NCBI RefSeq assembly: GCF_030272615.1
Contig: NC_081413.1
Location: 142,999,976-143,063,975, forward strand
Direction: 5' to 3'
From: Cryptomeria japonica
Taxonomy: Eukaryota; Streptophyta; Pinopsida; Cupressales; Cupressaceae
DNA: 64,000 bases
Below, one piece after another: positions 47,149 to 57,668 of the stretch; the stretch's first letter is position 1, and the number at the start of each line of letters is the position of its first letter. Made by a program: the position numbers and the translations under genes. The notes under the pieces are model-generated. The model ran no database searches. It had not been told where the DNA came from and saw nothing but the letters and a program-made list of their open reading frames with translations.

Positions 47149-50100
47149 TTATAAGTCCTTTTCAGCATCTATGGCTTCCTCTTCTTGTTGTTCTGTTGCA
47201 ACCTCCTTTAACTACTCCTGAGCATCTTCTTTCAGTCCCATATACTTATCTTTCCACTCTTGATACACATCATCACTAGGACAAGTAAAACTAGCAATTT
47301 TCTATTTCATATCTTCTAGCTGCTTCCAAGTGACTCGTACATGCCCAATCTCTATTTCTATGAAACCATAATGAGATTTCACTTTTTCAATTTCCTCAAT
47401 TGTTTGGACAAATAAGGATGTCTCATCAGTACTAATAATCTGATTAATCCTTAGGGACAAATTATGGTCCACCTCCTTTAACCAAGTCTTCTCTTCCTTT
47501 AGCTGGACAGGACCAATGAAACCTCCTGGAAACATTTCAAATTTATGATTTGAATATTCTTTCCTATAAAGTTGGGCTTTTATTTTTATACCTGCTCCTT
47601 CCACTTAAACAATATTCATCTCTTTTATAAACTCACATGTGGCCCTTAGATTGCCATTCTCTTCTGCATCTGCATGGAAAGAACACATGAGCTCTAACTC
47701 TTTACCTCTAGGCACCCACTTATTCAGGATTACTTCCAAAGTGGTTTCTTCTTCTCTCAATTTGATCAAAATATCAAGAATCCTCTTCATATTTATGTAT
47801 ACATTGGAGGTTTTGACTGAGTTAGCAAACTTCAAGATGGTGGCTTTCACCTTCTCCTCGTATTTGTTTGCCTACAATGTCTGAGCTTGTTTCAATTTTT
47901 CCAACTCATGTTGGACATTTTCAAGTAATTGGGAACTAGAAGGCATAGGAGAAGGTGGATATTCAATGATGGGACTAGTAGGAGGGGGTCTTGCTGGAGA
48001 GGAGGCTATCATGAGTGTAGAAGATTCACCGAGATGATATTGACCTACTAGTTGACTCTGGAGTCTAGAAATTATGTTGTCTTTGTTGGCTATTCCTTCA
48101 TTAGCATCATTGTAAGCTTTTAAAATAGTCTCCAACTTCAATTAGAGATTATCCTTTTCTTGTGCCTCTTTCTCTACCACCACAACACTGAATTTTGCAG
48201 TCTCTAGGACTGTGCTTGCAGCTTCCACTACCCCTGTGTCTTGGACTCTTTTAATTATCATGCCTCCTAAGAGGCTAGAATCTGATGCATCCTTCCTTCT
48301 TTTGTTTTCATCCTTCCTTAAAGACCACATGACAAGAGAAACATTATCTTTGCTAAATGTCACTCCTTCCATAGGCTTTGTTTCTTTCCTCACTGCATCA
48401 AGCACTAAGACATCAGCTATATCCCATTCAGGGAGAATCAACACACCAGCCTTTGTTACCATTTCTCTTCCTTTCTCAGGGGTGATTGCTTTGAACTCCT
48501 CCATCATTTCTTGCTTAACCTCTTCTTCTACCTAAGTTGTATTTTTAAGAGGTTGTTCACTTTTCCTCTATTCACATGTAGTCTTGAATTGATCAATATT
48601 TTGCTTCCATAGAAACTGTATAAAAGCTCCCGATGTGACAAAATTACTATCAGCTAGGAATTCTTCACTAGCTTGCTTAAGAGTAAGGTCCATTTCTTGG
48701 CCCTTTAACTCACCATCAGTCAAATCCATTTCAGCATTAGGTGGCTCTTCGGGCATCCCCTCTTGGGTCTCCTCATAGGTATAGGCAATCACACCGAGAC
48801 TCCCTAACTACAATAATTGTTCAGCCATAGCTTGTTCATCTCCAATGTGGATTGGAGACTGAGATGGAGAATATTGAGGCTCATCAGTTTCAATTTCCTT
48901 TCCCACTCTCTGCTTCTTAGGGGAATCTTGGATGTCAATGACATCTTCAATTTTCCTCTTCCCTTTTGAAGTGGAAGGCTCACCTATCACTGGCATTATC
49001 ACAGTGTACTTTGACCTTTTGTGCATTACATAGTCACCACGTGGGATATCTCTAGCAAAGGCAGGCTTAGCCAATACCATCTTAGCCTTATCAGGCTCAT
49101 TTTGCATTATGGCCTCCCTCTTTTCTTTTAAGGTCTGCATGAGATCTTCAAAATAAAGAATCAGGAATTTTATTTTCTCCTCAAATGGATTGAAGCTAGA
49201 AAGGGGGTCATAGCCAATGTCAAATTGATGGATAAAATCAAGGTATTTCTTATATGCCACCCACTTCTCCTTCCTTAGTTCTTACTCATCTAAGCTGAAT
49301 TCATTTCTAATAAGATCTTCTGGGAACTGAAATTGATGTGGCCTACCTCTGCACACTGCTCTTTTTCTGAACATGCCATTGAAAAAATCCTCGGGGTCTA
49401 CATATCTTGACAATGCGGTACATAACCTATATGGCTTAAAGAATTCTTCAAAAAATCTCCATCCACCCTTAGTGATCACAAAATGGTGAGCCATCGTAAT
49501 AGTTGGTAAAATAGTCCCTTTACCTCTATTGGTTAGCTCTGCTTCTTGTACTCCCCCAATTTGTCTCAGGACTTCTGCAATCCCTATCTTCAATGGGACC
49601 TGACAGGGTAGTAAAAAGGGGGTGCCTCTAAATCCAAACACTCTAAAAATAGTAGACACAGGGTACAAATATATGTCTCCCCAATTGTGAACAATCTTGA
49701 TATCCTCTGCAAACTCCTTTGGTCTGAGAAACTCCAAAAGAGCCTTAGGAATTCTAGGGTTTTCTCTGCATAGAAGAATCCTAATTTTAGATGCAAAGCA
49801 TCTATCAAACTTTAAATAACTTGCATCTTCTCTATCCCAAGATAGAACGGTACTCCACAATTGCACTGGCATCTCCTCTTTATCCTTGACCTTAATCAGG
49901 TCCATCTCCTTTCCAAAATAATCAGCCCCTTTGAACAGAAACATATGCATTAACATGGAGTACCATCCAAATGGCCTATCCACCTTACCATTTTTGATTC
50001 CTAATAGCCCTGTATGAATTGCATCAACAAGGTATGAGGCATAATCAAGTTTTATTGCTAGGGAGGGGTTTAGAACTTGTGCAATCATTAACATATAATG

Positions 50101-50789
50101 GGTTGGTATATTCTTTTCAGCATCCTCTCCAAAAATCTGGCATAATGCCCAATACATACCCTTAGCTCTCAGAGTGAATAGGCTAAGAGAGAATGGTTCC
50201 ATTGTGCTAGGGCCTACAACTATTAACCCCCCTATCTTTACAAAGAATTCTTTCAATGGGCCACTTCTAAGATGATCCCTTTGTGTGTTGTAAACCTGGG
50301 CTAATGACTCAAAGTCAATAGGTTCTAACAAATTGGAGGACTCACTGAGTTTAAACACTTTCCTAAATTCATCTTCATTTATCTCAATCAAGACTGATCC
50401 CTTTATGTTCCTGATGCATCTTGCCACAGAGTCATAATATTCTATGCAATCAGAGCTAACAGATCTACATCCATAAAAACACCTGGGACCATAAGCTTTC
50501 CTACATCTTGCTCCCATATGCCATTCAAAGGAGCTGGGGAATTCCTCTGCCCAAAACCGACTTTGAAGAGTCCTAAGCCTAACAATCCTATTTCAGGGTC
50601 CCTCAACCAATTACCCTTATCATAAAGGTCATCTCCAACTTTTAGATGAGGGTTCTTAGGTACTATCTCTTTGGCCTTAGCCCCAGCATTGGTGGACATG
50701 GTTAATTGCTCTAAAAAATCATCACAGATATTTCGGTCCTGGTAATTCACTTTCCCTGTTAATTCTCTTCTGGGTGCCATTCTGGTCAA
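47149..50789 (-). pseudogene. Large unknown pseudogene of about 1,200 codons in the CACTA element
   Basis: The start at 50,789 reads MTRMAPRRELTGKVNYQDRN; a frameshift near 50,450 leads to one frame that stays in register to a stop at 47,149-47,151. In that 3.3-kb stretch all internal stops are TAA or TAG (49,282; 48,808; 48,568; about 48,533; 48,142; 47,872; 47,605; 47,302; about 47,219). The first about 500 residues form a helical, aromatic-rich domain (EPFSLSLFTLRAKGMYWALC, FGWYSMLMHMFLFKGADYFG). The rest is Lys/Glu-rich with coiled-coil character and an SPKKQRVGKE nuclear-signal-like segment. I do not recognise it. Its two-part form is reminiscent of plant transposon proteins of unknown role (Transposase_32-like), which is only a suggestion. 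It faces TNP2 and could be a captured gene or an accessory gene of the CACTA lineage. Confidence 0.6.
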
Positions 50790-51111
50790 ACAATTATACC
50801 ACTAGAAGCTAGCACGGACCTCTAATGAAGTAATTCACATAGCAGTATTTGAGAACAAACCAAGAGTTATCAAGAAAAGCACAAGAAACCTGATTATTCA
50901 CCTGAAGAAAATTGCTCTACAACAATTCGCTCTGCAACAAACTTCGATGAAATAATACTTAGCAATCAAGTTGATGTGGAATCAAAAGGGCAAGTTGGCA
51001 TTTAAGTTTTTAGAAATTAACTCTGCATGCTTCGGCTTTCTTTTCAGAATTGAATTCGCCAAATCGAATTCAAAACTGGCTCCAACGGGTCATAATTTCT
51101 CTAAGTCTTTC
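50790..51111. other. Upstream flank of the large pseudogene
   Basis: Non-coding sequence that would hold the minus-strand promoter. Weak CAACAA-rich and GAATTCGCC words are seen; no clear TATA box can be assigned. Confidence 0.35.
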
Positions 51112-52457
51112 CTCTGTTTTGCTCTTTCGCTACTTCACAAAACATAAAACCCATGCTCTTTTCTTTCATGAAACAACGCTAGCCATTGGATCTCGAGAAC
51201 TTACATCACCTTTATCTCTATTTAATCTCTTTGCTTTAGTGTTGGGCCCTACCTCCTTTTAATTCACTTCGCGGAGTTTAAGATTCATGCACTTTTCCTT
51301 CGCGAGGCTGCGCCAAGCATTAGATCAAACTCAAATCACCCGGCCTTTAAGTCCAACCGGGACCGTCAATCCTTTTAACTAACCACGCCTCATTTTGACG
51401 GCTAACGGTTTTCACCATTTCGCTGAGGTTAAGTTGCGGGCATCTTTGGGTCACAAAACAACGAGAAGCATTGGATCAATCTTGAGATGAATGCCTTTTA
51501 AGTGGGCCCTTTATCCAGGAATTACTTACCCCACTTGTTCTCCGGTTAATAAATGCCACATGGAAGTTGGCCATTAGCCCTAGAAACTCCTTTTGGTTCC
51601 ACCCTTAATCTGCCACATGTTCCCTTTTACTATTACCACATAACTGCCAGCTACACCTAGGTGGGCCCTCAACCACTTTTTTAAACCATGTGTCACTCAA
51701 CACATTACTATCAAGCTCTACAAAAAGTGGCAACTGTTATGCCACATCACTCCTCCATGTGATTTCCACTTGTCTTCGCGACTTCGCAAACTTTATTCTT
51801 CATTTGGCTTGCAGCCACAAAACCACGAGAATCATTAGATCAAAATAGACCTGATTTGCTTTTAACTTCATGCCATGCCTATCCCTTGGGCTCATCTGCC
51901 TTTTCGCTACTTTGCAATGACTAACTTGCTGGCATCTTATCTTCGCGAATTCACACAAGCCATTAGATCTCAATAACTTTCTCGTTGTTTACTCTTTTTA
52001 TGACAACCTTTCCCAGACCCACTGCATACCGCCAACTGTGTGCCTTGTCACTACCATGTCATCGCCAACTGGGGTTACCACATTTACTACCACTCTTAGC
52101 AGGACCCTCCACCTTTTCACTATTTTGCTGAAGGTATAGTTCGTGCATCTCCCGGCCACGAAACAACGAGAAGCCATTGATCTTTTTCCAACCTGATCAT
52201 TCTTTAACCAAAGAAGACCGCTTATCTCTAGGACCCACCAAACCCTTTCACCACTTTGCGAAGGTTAAAACACGTTCAACTTGATCTCACAAAACCACGA
52301 TGTCCATTTGATCAAATGAAACTTGATCGGTGTTTAGCTTTGGTCCAAACCTATATGCCAGGTCCACCTTCGCCTTTCGCTACTTCGTGGAAACTAAGTT
52401 TCGAGCACTTTTTGGTCGCGAATCAACACAGGCCATCAGATCAACAGAAAATTGCAT
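51112..52457. repeat. Dispersed degenerate motif of about 80 bp, eight copies
   Basis: A block beginning TTTCGCTACTTCGC-like and passing through GGTCGCGAAACAACGAGA-like sequence to GCCATTAGATCAA-like sequence recurs at about 51,112, 51,266, 51,415, 51,771, 51,899, 52,116, 52,248 and 52,372. Spacing is irregular (about 125-355 bp) and all copies share one orientation. The block is GC-richer than its surroundings and contains CG-rich words (TCGCGA, TTCGCG). It lies between the large minus-strand pseudogene and the right subterminal region of the CACTA element. No coding content. Confidence 0.65.
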
Positions 52458-52739
52458 GATACTTATAAGGCCCGATGGACATTAGAAAAGGCAGATTAAA
52501 AGTGAACAAGAATAAAATATTTAAAGGGACAGCCTAGGTAAATGACAAGGGGAGAACACTTTTATGATAAATGGACCCATCACTTAAGTGAATAAATTAA
52601 CGCCAAATTAGAAACCAAAAGGGCTTTTCTCAGGTATTGAAGCGACTTAAAACCTAAACTCTGAACCCCTTAGGATTTAAAACAAATTGAAAGAACTTCC
52701 TTCCTTCGATGGCTCTTTTATATTTATTTTTTTTATAAA

Positions 52740-52926
52740 AATGATCATCCTCGGAATTACGATGAATACCAAGCTTTTGACTGATGACTTCTTTGACCAT
52801 CGGCAGATTCCATTGGATTGTTGAATTTTCGACGGGCATGGCATCGTCGACCAATCTAACGTCGAGTTTTTGACAGTGGATTTTGTCAACACTCCAACAA
52901 AAATTCATCAAAAATCCGACAAACGG
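52740..52926 (+). promoter_or_regulatory. CACTA subterminal region, right
   Basis: Contains TCGGAATTACGATGAAT (52,751-52,767), the complement of the left subterminal motif, plus several CGACG/CGTCG words and ATCCGAC near the end. Its symmetry with 12,954-13,259 supports CACTA identity. Confidence 0.6.
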
Positions 52927-52957
52927 CAGTCGGAAATCAGCTCCGAATGTACTAGTG
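52927..52957 (-). repeat. CACTA terminal inverted repeat, right
   Basis: The complement begins CACTAGTACATTCGGAGC and continues to TTTCCGACTG, so this end keeps the canonical CACTA terminus that the left end has lost. Confidence 0.9.
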
Positions 52958-55478
52958 ATGGGGTATGGAGGAAGGGGGAAGGGGAGAGAGAGAAAGAGAG
53001 AGAGGGAGAGGGAGAGGGAGAGGGAGAGAGAGAGGGAGAAAAGGAGGGGGGAGGGAGAGGAAGAGAGATCGAATCCACGACACAATATGACCTTTAGAAC
53101 ACAACGTGACCCCTAACAACATCTAAGGGGTCATATGACACTATATTATCCCTTAGCACACCATAGGACCTATAAAAACACCAAATAGTGTCCTAAGGGG
53201 TCATAGAACACCATATGGTGTTGTTATGGGTCATTGGTGTCTCGAGGGGTCATTTGGAATCCTATGACCCCTTAGAACACTATATGGTGTTGTTATGGGT
53301 CGTATGGTGTCTTAAGAGGTTATATGGTGTCCTAAGGGGTCACAGGACACCATATGACCTCTTAGGAAACAATAGAACCTCTAATGACACCTAAGGGGTC
53401 ATATGGTGGGATAATAAAATGATATATTAAATTTAAAGTTATGAATAGAACATCATACAATAGAACATCAGTAGTTTAGTTTTGATATAGCTAAGTTATA
53501 CCATTGTCAGCATAAGAAAGACTCCAAGTGAACAAACAACGAGCCTTTGCTAGAAAGCAAGTGTAAGAGCTTGACCTAACCCTAAGAGTACTGCCTAAGT
53601 TCTATAACATATGATGTTATTAAATTTGCAAGGTTATAGGATTGGTCTCGATTGTGACTATAGGAATTACAAAAGAAGAGAAAGACGAAGGGAGAGAAGA
53701 AGAGAAAGAGGGATGAGGTATAGAGGAAGGGAGAAGAGGAGAGAGCGAGAGAGAGAGAGGGATGGGGTATGGAGGAAGGGAGAAGGGGAGATAGATAGAT
53801 AGACAGATAGACAGACAGACAGACAGACAGAGACAAACAGAGACAGAGAGAGACAGAGAGAGATAGAGAGACAGAGAGGGAGAGAAGAAGGAGGGGGGAG
53901 GGAGACAAAGAGAGATCAAATCCAGGACACATATCGACCCTTAGAACACAATATGACCCCTAACAGCATCTAAGGGGTCATATGACACTATATTAACCCT
54001 TAGCACACCATAGGACCTATAACAACACCAAATAGTGTCTTAAGGGGTCATAGAACACTAAATGACCCTTTAGAACACCATATGGTGTTGTTATGGATCA
54101 TTGGTGTCCCGAGGGGTCATATGGCATCCTATGACCCCTTAGGACACCATATGGTGTTTTTATGGGTTGTATGGTGTCTTAAGAGGTCATATGGTGTCCT
54201 AAGGGGTCACGGGACACCATATGACCTCTTAGGAAACAATAGAATCTCTAATGACACCTAAGGGGTCATATGGTGGGATAATAAAATGATATATTAAATT
54301 TAAAGTTATGAATAGAACATCATACAATAGAACATCAGTAGTTTAGTTTTGATATAGCTAAGTTATACCATTGTCAGCATAAGAAAGACTCCAAGTGAAC
54401 AAACAATGAGCCTTTGCTAAAAAGCAAGTGTAAGAGCTTGACCTAACCCTAAGAGTACTGCCTAAGTTCTATAACATATGATGTTATTAAATTTGCAAGG
54501 TTATAGGATTGGTTTCGATTGTAACTATAGGAATTACAAAAGAAGAGAAAGATGGAGGGAGAGAAGAAGAGAAAGAGGGATGGGGTATAGAGGAAGGGAG
54601 AAGGGGAGAGAGCGAGAGAGAGAGAGGGATGGGGTATGGAGGAAGGGAGAAGGGGAGAGAGATAGATAGACAGACAGACAAAGACAAAGATAGAGACAGA
54701 GACAGAGAGAGACAGAGAGAGATAGAGAGACAGAGAGGGAGAGGGAGAGAGGGAGAGAAGAAGGAGGGGGGAAGGAGACAAAGAGAGATCAAATCCAGGA
54801 CACATATTGACCCTTAGAACACAATATGACCCTGAACAACATCTAAGGGGTCATATGACACTATATTAACCCTTAGCACACCATAGGACCTATAATGACA
54901 CCAAATAGTGTCTTAAGGGGTCATAGAACACCAAATGACCCTTTAGAACACCATATGGTGTTGTTATGGATCATTGGTGTCCTAAGGGGTCATATGGCAT
55001 CCTATGACCCCTTAGGACACCATATGGTGTTGTTATGGGTCATATGGTGTCATAAGATGTCATATGGTGTCCTAAGGGGTCACTGGACACCATATGACCT
55101 CTTAGGAAACAATATGACCTCTAATGACACCTAAGGGGTCATATGGTGGGCTAATAAAATGATATATTAAATTTAAAGTTATGAATAAAACATCCTACAA
55201 TAGAACATCAGTACTTTAGTTTTGATATAGCTAAGTTAGACCATTGTCAGCATAAGAGAGACTCCAAGCGAACAAACAATGAGGCTTCAGTAAAAAGCAA
55301 GTGTAAGAGCTTGACCTAACCCTAAGAGTACTGCCTAAGTTCTAAAACATATAATGCTATTAAATTTGCAAGGTTATAGGACTAATCTTGATTGTGACTA
55401 TAGGAATTATAGAAGAAGAGAAAGAGGGAGGGAGAGAAGAAGATAAACAAAGATGGGGTGTGGAGGAAGGGAGAAGGG

Positions 55479-55509
<31 letters not shown>

Positions 55510-56145
55510 AGAGGGAGAGGGATTGGGAGAGAGAAGGAGGGGGGAGGGAGAGGAAGAGAGATTGAATCCAGGACACAATATGACCCCTAACAACATCTAA
55601 GGGGTCATATGACACTATATTATCCCTTAGCACACCATAGGGCCTATAACGACACCAAATAGTGTAATAAGAGGTCATAGAACACCATATGGTGTTGTTA
55701 TGGGTCATTGGTGTCATGAGGGGTCATATGGCATCCTATGACCCCTTAAGACACCATATGGTGTTATCATGGGTCGTATGGTGTCTTAAGAGATCGTGTG
55801 GTGTCCTAAGGGGTCACATGACAACATATGACCTCTTCGGAAACAATATGACCTCTAATGACACCTAAGGGGTCATATGGTGGGCTAATAAAATGATATA
55901 TTATATTTAAAGTTATGAATAGATCATCATACAATAGAACATCAGTAGTTTAGTTTTGATATAGCTAAGTTAGACCATTGTGAGCATAAGAGAGACTCCA
56001 AGCGAACAAACAATAAGGCTTTGCTAAAAAGAAAGTGTAAGATCTTGACCTAACCCTAAGAGTATTGCCTAAGTTCTAAAACATATGATGCTATTAAATT
56101 TGCAAGGTTATAGGACTGATCTCGATTGTGACTATAGGAATTACA
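52958..56145. repeat. Composite tandem array, right cluster (four units)
   Basis: The GA tract cut at 12,923 resumes at 52,961. Bodies follow at about 53,068-53,670, 53,911-54,537, 54,787-55,415 and 55,563-56,145. The shared GACCTAACCCTAAG landmark lies at 53,573, 54,440, 55,313 and 56,047 (intervals 867, 873 and 734). GA tracts at about 53,780 and 54,660 include GATA/GACA tetranucleotide runs. The last body ends at GGAATTACA and is joined to unrelated sequence instead of a GA tract. Proline/serine or Arg/Glu frames here are artefacts. Confidence 0.9.
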
Positions 56146-56650
56146 CACTTGATTTCTTTCATGGGTATGTACCCTTCCAAGCCTTTTGACAAGTGATGAT
56201 CATCATATACTACCACTACCATGCATACATCAAACTTTAATTTCTTTAGGTGACAGGTGTTGTGTAACAACATGGGAACTCTCGCATACCCACCACTATC
56301 ATTCTCTAGGACATCATCTATGTTACTCTCCCTCTTTCTCTTCCTACTGGTTGTTTCCTTCTAAAAAACATATTTCAGGTATGTTGACTCATTATGTTGC
56401 TTTGCTGACACTATTTTCCACATCTGATATGCTCATTAAAAACACATTCGAGAAGAATGTTGCTGCAGGTTTCCTTGTTTGTCACGGTAATGCACTTGTG
56501 GTTCAATTTCAAACCCTATTCCTCCTATTCAATATACACACACAAATCCATCAGCCAATTTTCTTAGGAGAGCATACATGATAAAAATCAAAGAGGAAGT
56601 TGCAGACAAGAAATAAATTCACTTACTTCTATAGAAGTGCAGACACAGTT
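56146..56650. other. Unassigned 505-bp segment between array and GA tract
   Basis: The sequence carries an open frame of 131 codons (56,186-56,581, + strand) without recognisable motifs, and CT-rich stretches. Its last 35 bp resemble 9,196-9,250. It may be an insertion between the last array body and the next GA tract. Confidence 0.35.
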
Positions 56651-56717
56651 GTAGTGGGGTATGGAGGGAGGGAGGGAGAGAAGAAGAGAAAGAGGGATGG
56701 GGTATGGAGGAAGGGAG
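56651..56717. repeat. GA-rich tract interrupted by copia C (left part)
   Basis: GGGAGGGAGGGAGAG and GATGGGGTATGGAGG words are like those in the array tracts. It is cut after GGGAG at 56,717 and continues at 62,740-62,880. Confidence 0.85.
56713..56717. repeat. Copia C target-site duplication GGGAG, left copy
   Basis: GGGAG ends here and recurs at 62,735-62,739, flanking the TG...CA LTR ends. Confidence 0.85.
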
Positions 56718-57612
56718 TGTAAGGAAGTTAAGTAGTGGAAACAACTTCCTACACTAACCTTGAGAGGAGGGTAATGCAAAACTTTTTCAGATCATTACAA
56801 CAGTTATAGAAAATAGAAATAGATATAATAACATTCATACCACAACACAAAGATTTACGTGGGGAAAACCTTTTCGGGAGAAAAACCCCACCCTCCAAAA
56901 GCAGCTCAATATTTTATTTAGCAATCAAAAACAGATTACAACATACTTGCAGAGAAAGCTCTTCACAGGAGTAGCACTAATCAGAGATTCAGAGGCAACT
57001 CAATAGCCATAGGACTCTTACACACAACCTCTATCTCTCACACCTCATAAATAGGAGATACAATACAAGAAACCGTCAAATGGTATTACAAAACCATGGG
57101 CTAAAACCACCCAATAAGGTGTAGCTGACCTTATCTTCCTTCTAGATGCCCTATGACATGTTAAAGCACACATCAACACGTGTCGCTCCCTTTTTACAGC
57201 TCATTTATGTATTCGATACAAATTATTTTTCCTATTTCAAGAGTACAAACTTCCGGAGGCCATAACTTGAGAACCGGGTGTCCGATTGACGAACCGTTTG
57301 AAGCGTCGAAAAGCTCGCGAAGTGCACTATCACCTCATAACCTGCTTCACCGGTTACGGCCACTTTTCAGGGCGTTTCAGAGCCTCTAAAGTCCCCAAAA
57401 TTAAGTTTAAACATTTTATTGCACCCCTCCAAGATGAAAACTTTAATATCTTCAAACCTAGCTGTGACCTTGCGACGCAACTTTACCGAAATGCTTATCT
57501 AGCCAACCAGAAGCTTCAGGGAGAGTTTCGCACCATTTCATGCTCAAATGAAAACTTACTATAAATAGTAACCTTGCATAAATGCAAGGTTGAGACACCA
57601 TTTTTCCCAACA
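56718..57612 (-). repeat. Copia C 3' LTR
   Basis: 895 bp; adjoined on its right by the minus-strand polypurine tract (57,613-57,625, complement CAAGTGGGAGATT). Short open frames inside it have no gene-like features. Confidence 0.92.
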
Positions 57613-57668
57613 AATCTCCCACTTGTCGAACACCTTGCAAGAGCGGAAGGGAATGTCAACACAATGAA

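Larger units (their letters stand above)
12924..52957 (+). mobile_element. CACTA (En/Spm) DNA transposon, 40,034 bp with nested insertions
   Basis: The ends form inverted repeats. The left end begins ACTAATACATTTGGA (initial C missing) and the right end, read in complement, begins CACTAGTACATTCGGA; both continue to TTTCCGACTG. A 3-bp ATG duplication flanks it. Inside, on the + strand, are a TNP2-type transposase gene (17,319-27,386) and a second gene with a Transposase_24-like segment (27,807-46,087). Gene fragments lie upstream of TNP2, and a large minus-strand pseudogene lies downstream. A LINE of 5.8 kb and two copia elements of about 7.7 kb account for about 21 kb, so the element was about 19 kb before them. 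All genes are broken and the copy cannot be autonomous. Direction is taken from TNP2. Confidence 0.9.

Noticed and set aside
47149-50517. Alternative genetic code or programmed stop readthrough (TAA/TAG as Gln)
   Set aside because: Other genes in the window are broken by frameshifts and TGA as well, and the setting is plant nuclear transposon DNA; decay is simpler.
54895-55134. 79-codon frame with repeated His, Leu, Tyr and Pro words
   Set aside because: It translates the palindromic array body and appears only because one copy lacks stops.
57180-57564. Two small frames of 69 and 92 codons, repeated at 62,302-62,686
   Set aside because: They lie within the LTRs of copia C, so the duplication is that of the LTR, and there is no evidence of translation.
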